Assembly (NCBI GenBank): GCA_002469845.1
Contig: DKNZ01000028.1
Location: 2,289-14,932, forward strand
DNA length: 12,644 nucleotides
Source of the DNA: Cellvibrionales bacterium UBA7375
Lineage (GTDB): Bacteria; Pseudomonadota; Gammaproteobacteria; Pseudomonadales; Porticoccaceae
Direction of reading: 5' to 3'
The notes beneath the pieces were generated by a model. That model made no database searches. It had not been told where the DNA came from and saw only the letters and a list, made by a program, of their open reading frames with translations. Both the position numbers and the translations under genes were made by a program. Each line of letters starts with the position of its first letter. The first letter of the stretch is position 1. Positions 1-6,785 of the stretch are shown in pieces.

Positions 1-56
1 AGCTCGTCGGGCTCATAACCCGAAGGTCGTTGGTTCAAATCCAGCTCCCGCTACCA
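1..56 (+). tRNA. metY: initiator tRNA-fMet (CAT), 5' part missing
   Basis: This is the 3' part of an initiator methionine tRNA; the acceptor 5' strand and most of the D arm lie upstream of the window. The anticodon stem TCGGG (7-11) pairs with CCCGA (19-23) around the loop CTCATAA, which has the anticodon CAT at 14-16. The three consecutive G-C pairs next to the loop are the hallmark of initiator tRNAs. The T loop TTCAAAT (34-40) sits on a GTTGG/CCAGC stem, and the 3' CCA is encoded at 54-56. Position 72 is T (base 52) where E. coli has A. Initiators characteristically lack a 1-72 pair, but base 1 is not visible here. An initiator tRNA upstream of rimP-nusA-infB matches E. coli metY. The symbol rests on that synteny. 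Confidence 0.95.
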
Positions 57-66
57 AGTATTATAG

Positions 67-101
67 ATATTGTTTGCGATGTTTATGGGGTTAAACAATA
101 T
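67..101 (+). repeat. 9-bp perfect inverted repeat after the tRNA
   Basis: ATATTGTTT (67-75) is the exact reverse complement of AAACAATAT (93-101), with 17 bases between the arms. It starts 11 bases after the tRNA CCA end. It could fold in the tRNA precursor trailer or be a protein-binding dyad. There is no T-run after it, so it is not an intrinsic terminator. Confidence 0.5.
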
Positions 102-207
102 GGATATAGTGGAAGAAGTAGGCTACGATAGTTGTATTAGGGCTTGTAGCTTATAGACTAAGTATTTTAGGCCACTAGAACATTCGCGTCGTAACTGGCG
201 CAAATCG

Positions 208-230
208 AAGAGCCCCATATTGGGGCTTTT
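208..230 (+). terminator. intrinsic terminator-like hairpin 1 before rimP
   Basis: AGCCCCA (211-217) pairs perfectly with TGGGGCT (221-227) over a 3-base loop. AAG precedes the stem and a TTTT run completes it (227-230). This is a standard rho-independent terminator. It lies between the tRNA and rimP, so it would end or attenuate transcripts coming from the tRNA promoter. Confidence 0.8.
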
Positions 231-244
231 CTTTAGCTGGCTAT

Positions 245-268
245 AAATGGGTAGTATGCCCATTTTTT
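245..268 (+). terminator. terminator-like hairpin 2 just before rimP
   Basis: AAATGGG (245-251) pairs perfectly with CCCATTT (259-265) around a 7-base loop, followed by more T residues to 268. It ends only three bases before the rimP ribosome binding site (GGAG, 272-275). It could be a second, weaker terminator in tandem with the one at 208-230, or an RNA element affecting rimP translation. Confidence 0.6.
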
Positions 269-281
269 CTCGGAGTATATT

Positions 282-743
282 GTGTCGTCTGGTGATCAAG
301 TTTTAAAGCAGTTGTTACAGCCAGTGGTTGAAGCGATGGATTGCGAGCTCTGGGGTTTAGAACTTCAAATGGGTGGTAAAGCTAAGTTGCTTAGAATTTT
401 TATCGACCGTGATGAAGAAGTAGGCGTCGGTGTTGATGATTGTGAGCGAGTAAGTCGTCAAGCTAGCGCAGTTCTTGATGTAGAAGATGTAATTCCAGGT
501 GAGTATATTTTAGAAGTATCCTCCCCTGGCATGGATCGACCTCTTTATGAGCTCGATCATTATGCTCGATATTTGGGCGAAGAGATCTCGTTAAGACTTA
601 GATTTCCTTACGAGGGGCGACGAAATTACAAGGGTCGCTTAAAGGCAATTGAAGGTGATGAGATTGTTGTGGTGGTTACAGATAATGAGTTTCTGTTTCC
701 TGTTGAAGGTATCGAAAAAGCGAACCTAGTACCTCAATTTTGA
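282..743 (+). CDS. rimP: ribosome maturation factor RimP
   Basis: RimP is a cytoplasmic factor needed for maturation of the 30S ribosomal subunit. The protein has 153 residues (E. coli about 150). The family signature is clear: a VDDCERVSRQ stretch at 51-60, SAVLDVED at 62-69, then YILEVSSPGMDRPL (75-88) at the end of the N-terminal domain. A C-terminal beta-rich, SH3-like domain follows (about 92-153). The start is GTG at 282, preceded by GGAG (272-275) with six bases of spacing. It is the first protein gene of the nusA-infB operon, and nusA begins 19 bases after its stop. Older literature calls it yhbC or P15a. Confidence 0.96.
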   Translation: MSSGDQVLKQLLQPVVEAMDCELWGLELQMGGKAKLLRIFIDRDEEVGVGVDDCERVSRQASAVLDVEDVIPGEYILEVSSPGMDRPLYELDHYARYLGEEISLRLRFPYEGRRNYKGRLKAIEGDEIVVVVTDNEFLFPVEGIEKANLVPQF

Positions 744-762
744 GGCAGGCGGAGTTTGATCA

Positions 763-2244
763 ATGAGTAAAGAAATTTTAATGGTTGCTGAGGCTGTATC
801 CAACGAAAAAGGTGTGGATAGAGGTATTATTTTTGAAGCCATCGAGCAAGCGCTCGCTATGGCGACAAAGAAGCGTTTTGATGAGGGTGCCAATATCCGA
901 GTCGAAATTGATCGTGAAACAGGTAACTACCAATCATTTCGTTGGTGGGATGTGGTGGCCGATGATGAAATGGCTGAACTGGGCACTCAGTTCACGACAG
1001 AGGAAGCGTTTGAAAAAGACCCTACACTAAACGTAGGAGATACCTTTGAGGAATCTGTTCCCAATATAGAATTTGGCCGTATTGCAGCTCAAACTGCAAA
1101 GCAGGTAATTGTTCAGCGTGTTAAGGAAGCCGAAAGAAATCTTATTATCGATCGCTTCAAACATCGTGTAGGTGAATTGTTAAATGGCACGGTTAAAAAA
1201 GTAACACGCGACCATATTGTTGTAGATTTTGGTGACAATGCAGAAGGTTTGCTGCCAAGAGAAGATTTGGTTGGCCGTGAAATTTTTAGAATAAATGATC
1301 GAACTCGCGTTATTCTTACTGGTATACGCGAAGAAGTTCGCGGCCCTCAATTGCAGGTTTCAAGAGCTGCGCCAGAGATGCTAGTTCAATTATTTCAGAT
1401 TGAAGTGCCAGAGATCGCTGAAGGTGTTATCGAAATTAAGGGTGCTGCACGAGATCCAGGCCAGCGCGCCAAGATTGCAGTGAAAACTAAGGATGCACGT
1501 ATTGACCCTGTTGGTGCTTGTGTAGGTATGCGCGGTGCGCGTGTTCAGGCAGTATCCAATGATCTTGATGATGAGCGCGTTGATATTGTACTTTGGGATG
1601 ATAATCCTGCTCAGTTAGTCATTAATTCTATGGCGCCTGCAGAGGTAGAATCTATTGTTGTAGACGAAGATAGTCACTCGATGGATGTGGCAGTAGATGA
1701 AGAAAATCTAGCCCAAGCAATTGGCAAGGGTGGTCAAAATGTGCGTCTAGCATCCGAGCTTACGGGTTGGACTATCAATGTAATGACTATAGAAGATGCT
1801 CAAGAAAAGCAGCAAACAGAATCTGTTAGCGTGATTGAAAAATTAATGAATGCACTTGATGTAGATGAAGACATTGCTACTGTGCTGGTAGAAGAGGGCT
1901 TTACCAGCGTAGAAGAAGTTGCCTATGTGCCGCTTGAAGAAATGAGTGCTATTGAGGGTTTTGACTCTGATATTGCTGAAGAGCTTCGAGCCCGGGCAAA
2001 GGATGCATTATTGACCATGGCTCTTGCAAGTGAAGAGCAGTTAACCAATGCAAAACCAGCTGATGATCTTCTTAATATGGAAGGCATGGATCAAGAGTTA
2101 GCCCTTAAATTGGCTGCAAAAAGCATCATTACTATGGAAGATCTCGCTGAGCAAGCGGTAGATGATCTTATGGGTGTTGAAGGCATGAACGAAGAAAAAG
2201 CGGCGTCATTAATTATGACTGCTCGCGCACCTTGGTTTGAGTAA
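763..2244 (+). CDS. nusA: transcription termination/antitermination factor NusA
   Basis: NusA binds RNA polymerase and nascent RNA, and acts in pausing, hairpin-dependent termination and antitermination. The 493-residue product has the full gammaproteobacterial architecture. An RNA polymerase-binding N-terminal domain (about 1-130) is followed by an S1 domain (about 136-200). KH1 has its GMRG loop at 255-258 and KH2 has GKGG at 321-324. Two C-terminal acidic repeats follow (about 355-420 and 430-490); these are present in E. coli but absent from shorter NusA types. The ATG at 763 is preceded by GGCGGAG (748-754) with good spacing. It ends in RAPWFE. NusA of E. coli influences termination in its own operon leader, and the hairpins upstream of rimP would be natural targets, although that is inferred here. 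Confidence 0.98.
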   Translation: MSKEILMVAEAVSNEKGVDRGIIFEAIEQALAMATKKRFDEGANIRVEIDRETGNYQSFRWWDVVADDEMAELGTQFTTEEAFEKDPTLNVGDTFEESVPNIEFGRIAAQTAKQVIVQRVKEAERNLIIDRFKHRVGELLNGTVKKVTRDHIVVDFGDNAEGLLPREDLVGREIFRINDRTRVILTGIREEVRGPQLQVSRAAPEMLVQLFQIEVPEIAEGVIEIKGAARDPGQRAKIAVKTKDARIDPVGACVGMRGARVQAVSNDLDDERVDIVLWDDNPAQLVINSMAPAEVESIVVDEDSHSMDVAVDEENLAQAIGKGGQNVRLASELTGWTINVMTIEDAQEKQQTESVSVIEKLMNALDVDEDIATVLVEEGFTSVEEVAYVPLEEMSAIEGFDSDIAEELRARAKDALLTMALASEEQLTNAKPADDLLNMEGMDQELALKLAAKSIITMEDLAEQAVDDLMGVEGMNEEKAASLIMTARAPWFE

Positions 2245-2282
2245 TAGATTAAATCACTAGGTGTTATCCAGAGGCGAAAAGA

Positions 2283-4865
2283 ATGGCAGAAGTGACAGTA
2301 AATGAATTAGCAAAAACCGTAGGGGCTTCTGTGGATCGTCTGCTATTGCAGATGAAAGAAGCGGGTTTGAGTCACAGCTCGGCAGACGCCAGTGTTTCGG
2401 ACGAAGAAAAACAAGTTCTTCTTGGCTATCTTAAAAGCTTGCATGGTGACAAATCTGGAGAACCCAAGAAGATTGTCTTGCGTCGCAAGACAATGAGTAC
2501 TCTCAAGTCGGGTAACAAGAAAACTGTTAATATCGAAGTTCGTAAAAAAAGAACTTACGTCAAGCGTAGTGACGAAGAGTTAGAGACTCAAGCGAAGGCT
2601 GAGGCTGAAGAAGTGGCTCGTCGTGAACAGGAGGTGCCAGAGGTAGAGTTTGGTACCGGAATTGATGATATTGAACAAAAACGTCAATCAGCAATTGAAA
2701 AGCGCCGAACCGCGGAAACTGAAGCTAAGCAAGCTGAAGAAGATGCTGAAAAGAAAAAATTGGAAGGAAAGACTAAAGATGAAGCTGCAAAAACAGCTGA
2801 ATCTTCTGAAAGCCAAGCCAAGAAGCCAGTTAAAAAGCCAGTTGCATCGCCGGTACAGCCGCCTGCTCCTTCGGAACCAGTTCTAGATAAAGGGCGACGG
2901 CAAACCAAATCATCTGATGATGAAGAAGATAAAATTGCTAGAAAAGCGGCCAAAAAGCCATCTATTAAAAGCAAGAAAAAACCTCGTATTGAGCTTGATG
3001 AAGCAATAGGTGAAAAGGCCGCAAGACCACGCCTTAAATCAGGCCTTCGTTCGGCACTTAAAGTTGATAACAAGCATGTATTTAAAAAGCCAGTTGATAA
3101 AAAAATTGTAGAAGTAGCCATTCCCGATGAAATAACGGTTGCTGATTTAGCACAAATAATGTCGCTCAAATCAGGGGTGGTTGTCAAAGAACTTATGAAG
3201 ATGGGCGTTATGGCTACTATCAATCAAATGATTGATCAGGAAACGGCTTTCCTAGTGGTTGAAGAATTAGGTCATACCCCTGTCGCAGCTACCAATGATT
3301 CTCTAGAGGATCAACTCACCCAGCAATTTGAAGATCTTAATACAGACAGTAATCAGCAACCAAGAGCACCAGTGGTTACAGTAATGGGCCATGTTGATCA
3401 TGGTAAGACATCCCTCTTGGATTATATTAGAGAGTCAAGAGTAGCCTCTGGAGAAGCCGGTGGAATTACACAGCATATTGGTGCCTACCATGTAGATACA
3501 CCCAAAGGGATGGTTACTTTTCTAGATACTCCTGGTCACGCTGCTTTTACTGCAATGCGAGCTAGAGGGGCGCAAAGTACGGATGTTGTTATCCTAGTAG
3601 TTGCAGCTGATGATGGTGTTATGCCGCAAACAGAAGAAGCTGTTCAGCACGCCCGTGCTGCAGGTGTACCATTAGTTGTAGCTATTAATAAAATGGATAA
3701 AGAGGGTGCAGATCCAGAGCGAGTAACCACAGAGCTCGCAGCAAAAGATGTTATTCCTGAAGACTGGGGAGGTGATACTCAGTTTATAAAAGTATCTGCC
3801 CAGACTGGTGAGGGTATTGAAGAATTATTAGAGGCAGTTCTTTTGCAGTCAGAATTATTAGAACTTACAGCCCCTGTAGAGGTTCCAGCCCGTGGAGTTG
3901 TCGTTGAGTCGCGTGTTGACAAGGGTCGAGGCGTTGTTGCTACTGTTCTAGTTCAGCAAGGTACACTGCGTAAAGGCGAATTTATGCTCGCCGGTGAAAG
4001 CGTGGGTAAAATTCGTGCACTAAATAATGATGCTAGGCAGCCTACTACTGAAGCAGGTCCGTCCATTCCAGTTGAAATTCTTGGTCTTGATGAGCCACCT
4101 CAAGCAGGTGACGAATTCTTTGTAGTTGCTGACGAAAGAAAAGCAAAAGAGATTGCTCAACAGCGTCAGGATCAAGCCCGTAAAGAGAGATTTTCTCGAC
4201 AGCAGGCAGCTAAGCTAGAAAATATGTTTACCGATATGGAATCAGGCGTAGTCAACAAGTTGCCGCTAGTGGTTAAAACTGATGTGAGGGGTTCTTTAGA
4301 GGCGCTTACCAGTGCGTTGAATGATTTTGCTACTGAAGAAGTTGCAGTTGAAATTGTTGCCTCTGGTGTTGGTGGTATTACTGAGTCGGATATCAACCTT
4401 GCCTTAACCACCGGTGCGATTGTTCTTGGCTTTAATGTTCGAGCCTCAAGCGTTGCTCGTGAGTTAGCTGAAAAAGAGCAAATTGAAGTTCGATACTATA
4501 GTGTGATCTACAAGTTGCTTGATGAAGTTAAGCAAGCGCTATCGGGTATGTTAGCACCAGAAACCAAAGAAGAAATCGTCGGCATTGCCCAGGTTAGAGA
4601 TGTGTTTAGATCGCCTAAATTTGGCGCCATTGCTGGCTGTATGGTCACCGAGGGTACTGTGTATCGCAATAAACCAATTCGTGTACTTCGCGATAATGTG
4701 GTTATTTTCCAAGGTGAGCTTGAGTCATTAAGACGCTTTAAAGATGATGCGCAAGAAGTCCGCAATGGTATGGAATGCGGTATTGGCGTTAAAGATTACA
4801 ATGATGTCAAATCAGGCGATCAAATTGAAGTATATGAAATTACTGAGGTACAGCGCTCTCTTTGA
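2283..4865 (+). CDS. infB: translation initiation factor IF-2
   Basis: IF2 is the GTPase that brings fMet-tRNA to the 30S subunit and promotes subunit joining. The 860 residues comprise an IF2_N domain (1-52), a long lysine/glutamate-rich linker (about 60-265) with several KKP motifs, a second IF2_N-like domain (about 277-335), the G domain (about 362-530) and domains II-IV (to 860). GTPase motifs are intact: GHVDHGKT (369-376), DTPGH (415-419), NKMD (469-472) and SAQTG (505-509). The C-terminal fMet-tRNA-binding domain ends in EITEVQRSL. The ATG at 2283 has GAGG at 2271-2274. E. coli makes shorter isoforms from internal starts in the linker; I see no in-frame start with a convincing ribosome binding site there. 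It ends in tandem TGA codons (4863-4868). Confidence 0.98.
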   Translation: MAEVTVNELAKTVGASVDRLLLQMKEAGLSHSSADASVSDEEKQVLLGYLKSLHGDKSGEPKKIVLRRKTMSTLKSGNKKTVNIEVRKKRTYVKRSDEELETQAKAEAEEVARREQEVPEVEFGTGIDDIEQKRQSAIEKRRTAETEAKQAEEDAEKKKLEGKTKDEAAKTAESSESQAKKPVKKPVASPVQPPAPSEPVLDKGRRQTKSSDDEEDKIARKAAKKPSIKSKKKPRIELDEAIGEKAARPRLKSGLRSALKVDNKHVFKKPVDKKIVEVAIPDEITVADLAQIMSLKSGVVVKELMKMGVMATINQMIDQETAFLVVEELGHTPVAATNDSLEDQLTQQFEDLNTDSNQQPRAPVVTVMGHVDHGKTSLLDYIRESRVASGEAGGITQHIGAYHVDTPKGMVTFLDTPGHAAFTAMRARGAQSTDVVILVVAADDGVMPQTEEAVQHARAAGVPLVVAINKMDKEGADPERVTTELAAKDVIPEDWGGDTQFIKVSAQTGEGIEELLEAVLLQSELLELTAPVEVPARGVVVESRVDKGRGVVATVLVQQGTLRKGEFMLAGESVGKIRALNNDARQPTTEAGPSIPVEILGLDEPPQAGDEFFVVADERKAKEIAQQRQDQARKERFSRQQAAKLENMFTDMESGVVNKLPLVVKTDVRGSLEALTSALNDFATEEVAVEIVASGVGGITESDINLALTTGAIVLGFNVRASSVARELAEKEQIEVRYYSVIYKLLDEVKQALSGMLAPETKEEIVGIAQVRDVFRSPKFGAIAGCMVTEGTVYRNKPIRVLRDNVVIFQGELESLRRFKDDAQEVRNGMECGIGVKDYNDVKSGDQIEVYEITEVQRSL

Positions 4866-4879
4866 TGAGTGCTATTTAA
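4865..4879 (+). other. four-codon mini-ORF bridging infB and rbfA
   Basis: An ATG at 4865 overlaps the infB stop as TGATG. It reads ATG-AGT-GCT-ATT-TAA and stops at 4877-4879, directly against the rbfA ATG at 4880 and in the same frame as rbfA. rbfA itself has only a weak GAG ribosome binding site. A ribosome finishing infB could step through this mini-ORF to rbfA. The pattern is real in the sequence; its function is a guess. Confidence 0.25.
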
Positions 4880-5260
4880 ATGCCTAGGGAATTTACACGA
4901 TCTGAGCGTGTTTCGGATGCAGTTCAAAAAGAACTGGCATCTTTGATACGTCAGCATATTCGCGATCCACGAGTGGGTATGCTTAGTGTTACAGATGTAA
5001 CAGTTACCCGAGATCTTGCAATTGCCAAAGTCTATGTTGCTTTTGTCGGTGAAAGAACATCCGAGGAAATTAAACAAGGTCTTGATGCACTTAATGGTGC
5101 ATCGGGATATCTCAGAAAGTTATTGTCTTCAAGCATTGCTTTGCGTGCCACGCCAAAACTAAACTTTTTTTATGATGAAACCGGTCAGCGCAGTCAGCAC
5201 TTAGACGCACTGATTGATTTAGCTATATCCTCTGATAATAACAATCAAGAGGAATCCTAA
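4880..5260 (+). CDS. rbfA: 30S ribosome-binding factor A (RbfA)
   Basis: RbfA binds the immature 30S subunit near the 5' helix of 16S rRNA, assists late maturation, and is known as a cold-adaptation factor in E. coli. The 126-residue protein (E. coli 133) forms a single KH-like domain. RVSDAVQKELASLI (10-23) is the first helix, followed by HIRDPRVG (27-34) and the strand-rich segment 35-56. The characteristic NGASGYLRK (72-80) and LRATPKLNFFYDE (88-100) segments are present. The start at 4880 is 14 bases after infB, with only a weak GAG (4867-4869) upstream, so translation is probably coupled to infB. Confidence 0.96.
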   Translation: MPREFTRSERVSDAVQKELASLIRQHIRDPRVGMLSVTDVTVTRDLAIAKVYVAFVGERTSEEIKQGLDALNGASGYLRKLLSSSIALRATPKLNFFYDETGQRSQHLDALIDLAISSDNNNQEES

Positions 5261-5262
5261 AT

Positions 5263-6207
5263 TTGGGTCGTCGTCGCAAATCTGGTCGATCAGTTAATGG
5301 AGTCCTGCTTCTCAATAAGCCTATAGGATTCACTTCTAATAAAGTCTTACAAAAAGTTAGATGGTTATTTGATGCCAATAGAGCTGGTCATACTGGGGCG
5401 CTAGACCCCCTGGCATCTGGAGTACTTCCTTTATGCTTTGGTGAGGCAACTAAATTTAGTCAATACCTTCTTGATTCAGATAAATATTATCGCAGCACCT
5501 ATACTTTTGGTGTAAGTACTGCAACTGGTGATAGTGAGGGAGACATAATCTCCCAGCAGGATGCATCAAACATAACTAAAAATCAGGTTGAACAAGCCAT
5601 AAAGAGTTTTCAGGGTGAAATAGATCAGGTGCCTTCCATGTACTCTGCACTTAAACATAATGGCCAACCACTTTATAAACTCGCAAGACAAGGAATCGAA
5701 ATTGATCGCCCTGCGCGTCAAATAACAATTTTCAATTATAAGATTATTGATTTTAGGTCAGGTGTTCACCCTCAAGTTGATGTTGAAGTTCACTGTAGCA
5801 AAGGCACCTACATCAGAACCTTAGCAGAAGACTTAGGTACCGCCCTAGGTTGTGGCGCTCATGTCAGTGCACTACATCGATTCAAAGCGGGGCCTTTTGA
5901 TGAGCAGCAAACTATTACACTCGACGAATTAGAAAAGCTAAGAGATCAGGGCACTGTAGAGCAATTAGATCAACTACTAAAACCAGTAGATACCCCAGTT
6001 CTAGACTATCCGGCGGTGGAATTTGATCAAATAATGGCCGGCTATTTCCAATTAGGGCAATCAATTACTTTAAATAAAGCCTTTCGCCAAGGGCAAGAAG
6101 GCGATATAGTGCGCGTCTTTCGTGAGGACGGTGCATTTTTAGGTATAGGAACTGTTACCGAAGATGGCAAAATTGCCCCTAAACGATTAATTGTTGAGAA
6201 TGCCTAA
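5263..6207 (+). CDS. truB: tRNA pseudouridine(55) synthase TruB
   Basis: TruB converts uridine 55 in the T loop of tRNAs to pseudouridine. The product has 314 residues, the same length as E. coli TruB. The catalytic aspartate is D48 in GHTGALDPL (42-50). Other conserved blocks are the substrate-stacking tyrosine at 76 in DSDKYYR, PSMYSALKHNGQ (124-135), and CSKGTYIRTLAEDLG (178-192). A C-terminal PUA domain follows (about 250-312). The start is TTG at 5263, two bases after the rbfA stop, with AAGAGGA at 5247-5253 as ribosome binding site. The N-terminal MGRRRKSGRSVNGVLLL aligns with the E. coli start, which supports the unusual TTG. Confidence 0.97.
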   Translation: MGRRRKSGRSVNGVLLLNKPIGFTSNKVLQKVRWLFDANRAGHTGALDPLASGVLPLCFGEATKFSQYLLDSDKYYRSTYTFGVSTATGDSEGDIISQQDASNITKNQVEQAIKSFQGEIDQVPSMYSALKHNGQPLYKLARQGIEIDRPARQITIFNYKIIDFRSGVHPQVDVEVHCSKGTYIRTLAEDLGTALGCGAHVSALHRFKAGPFDEQQTITLDELEKLRDQGTVEQLDQLLKPVDTPVLDYPAVEFDQIMAGYFQLGQSITLNKAFRQGQEGDIVRVFREDGAFLGIGTVTEDGKIAPKRLIVENA

Positions 6208-6354
6208 TCTTTTAATTAGGGGTTCTCGTAAGAAATTTGAGGAAGACCAAGAAGTCTCTCAATCAGTCGACTGAAAGAGTCGATATATAGGTAGGTTGTC
6301 TGTAATTATGCACGGACATCCTGAATTCAATCATTGCATATTGGAGTAATGACT
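6208..6354 (+). promoter_or_regulatory. structured rpsO leader, possible S15 autoregulatory region
   Basis: Several hairpins can form here. CCTAAT/ATTAGG (6203-6208 and 6215-6220) spans the truB stop. A 12-bp perfect palindrome, TCAGTCGACTGA (6263-6274), competes with the hairpin TCGACT/AGTCGA (6267-6272 and 6278-6283). TGTCTG (6297-6302) pairs with CGGACA (6313-6318) with one G-U pair. TCATT (6331-6335) pairs with AATGA (6348-6352), placing the ribosome binding site GGAG (6343-6346) in the loop. E. coli S15 represses its own translation through a folded rpsO leader, so a similar role is plausible but not shown. I find no confident promoter here, although E. coli has one before rpsO. Confidence 0.45.
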
Positions 6355-6624
6355 ATGGCACTAAGTGCACAAGAGAAAGCGAAAATTGTAGCTAAATACG
6401 GGCAGGGAGAAAATGATACAGGCTCTCCAGAAGTTCAAGTTGCATTGTTAACCGAAAACATCAATAAACTTCAAAGCCATTTTGGCGATCATAAAAAAGA
6501 TAACCATTCCCGTCGTGGTCTTATTCGTATGGTTAATCAGCGTCGTAAGTTGCTGGATTACCTCAAGGCTAACAAATCAGAACGCTACAGCGCCTTGGTT
6601 AAAAATCTTGGTCTTCGTAAGTAA
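6355..6624 (+). CDS. rpsO: 30S ribosomal protein S15
   Basis: S15 is a primary 16S rRNA-binding protein of the small subunit that organises the central domain. The product is 89 residues, the same as E. coli, with the diagnostic NDTGSPEVQVALLT and HKKDNHSRRGL blocks, RRKLLDYLK near the middle, and the C-terminal GLRK. I chose ATG 6355, giving MALSAQEK. The ribosome binding site GGAG (6343-6346) is eight bases upstream, and the length and N-terminus match the family. An in-frame ATG at 6349 would add two residues but sits only two bases from GGAG. In E. coli this protein represses its own synthesis. Confidence 0.97.
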   Translation: MALSAQEKAKIVAKYGQGENDTGSPEVQVALLTENINKLQSHFGDHKKDNHSRRGLIRMVNQRRKLLDYLKANKSERYSALVKNLGLRK

Positions 6625-6627
6625 TTT

Positions 6628-6671
6628 TTAGGTACAGGGCTCAGTGTTAAAATACTGAGCCTCAAACCTAA
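6628..6671 (+). other. composite hairpin after rpsO (no T-run)
   Basis: GGCTCAGT (6638-6645) pairs perfectly with ACTGAGCC (6654-6661). After a 4-by-4 internal loop the stem continues with TTAGGT (6628-6633) and ACCTAA (6666-6671). It starts four bases after the rpsO stop, where E. coli has terminator t1. No T-run follows, so it is more likely a 3'-end stabilising or processing structure, or a weak terminator. Confidence 0.7.
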
Positions 6672-6675
6672 GTAT

Positions 6676-6705
6676 TTGACTTAAACAAACCTGAATAATG
6701 TTAAT
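6676..6705 (+). promoter_or_regulatory. candidate sigma-70 promoter for pnp
   Basis: TTGACT (6676-6681, 5 of 6 to consensus) and GTTAAT (6700-6705, 4 of 6) are separated by 18 bases. Initiation would fall near 6711-6713, at the foot of the long pnp leader hairpin. E. coli has a second promoter (P2) at the equivalent place. The -10 is mediocre, so this is tentative. Confidence 0.4.
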
Positions 6706-6710
6706 CGCAA

Positions 6711-6766
6711 GCTGATCGAGTTACTTATGGCCATCTAAATTGGTGGCTATAAGTAACCCGAGCAGC
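6711..6766 (+). promoter_or_regulatory. long pnp leader hairpin, probable RNase III site
   Basis: Positions 6711-6735 pair with 6742-6766 around a six-base loop (TAAATT). Of 25 pairs, 21 are Watson-Crick, two are G-U and two are mismatched. The stem begins GCTG/CAGC and includes GTTACTTAT/ATAAGTAAC. It is followed by seven A residues rather than T, so it is not a terminator. In E. coli the pnp leader forms a long stem that RNase III cuts, after which PNPase itself triggers decay of its mRNA. Position, length and context fit the same autoregulation. Confidence 0.75.
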
Positions 6767-6785
6767 AAAAAAATGGCAGAGATTC

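Larger units (their letters stand above)
57..281 (+). promoter_or_regulatory. metY-rimP leader region
   Basis: This 225-base interval holds no convincing gene. It contains a 9-bp inverted repeat (67-75 and 93-101) and two terminator-like hairpins (208-230 and 245-268). I see only weak promoter candidates; for example TATAGT at 105-110 has no good -35 partner. In E. coli the corresponding interval carries partial terminators inside one operon transcript, so read-through from the tRNA promoter with attenuation is the likeliest arrangement. That last point is inferred. Confidence 0.55.

Noticed and set aside
79..156. 25-codon ORF (starting MFMGLNN) between the tRNA and rimP, a possible leader peptide
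   Set aside because: No ribosome binding site before its ATG, no recognisable composition such as a run of one amino acid, and chance ORFs of this size are expected.
2650..2886. 78-codon + strand frame in infB that starts with TTG after the AGGAGGTG motif
   Set aside because: Spacing from the motif to TTG is too long (13 bases), and the lysine/leucine-rich product is a frame-shifted copy of the IF2 linker.
2684..3223. 179-codon frame on the - strand within infB
   Set aside because: Lies entirely opposite the lysine/glutamate-rich IF2 linker; its serine/leucine-rich composition is what the complement of that codon usage produces. No family resemblance.
6203..6220. Hairpin CCTAAT/ATTAGG at the truB stop as a terminator
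   Set aside because: Only six mostly AT pairs and no T-run after it.
6334..6354. Upstream starts for rpsO at TTG 6334 or ATG 6349
   Set aside because: TTG 6334 lies upstream of the GGAG site and ATG 6349 is only two bases from it; ATG 6355 gives the normal 89-residue S15.
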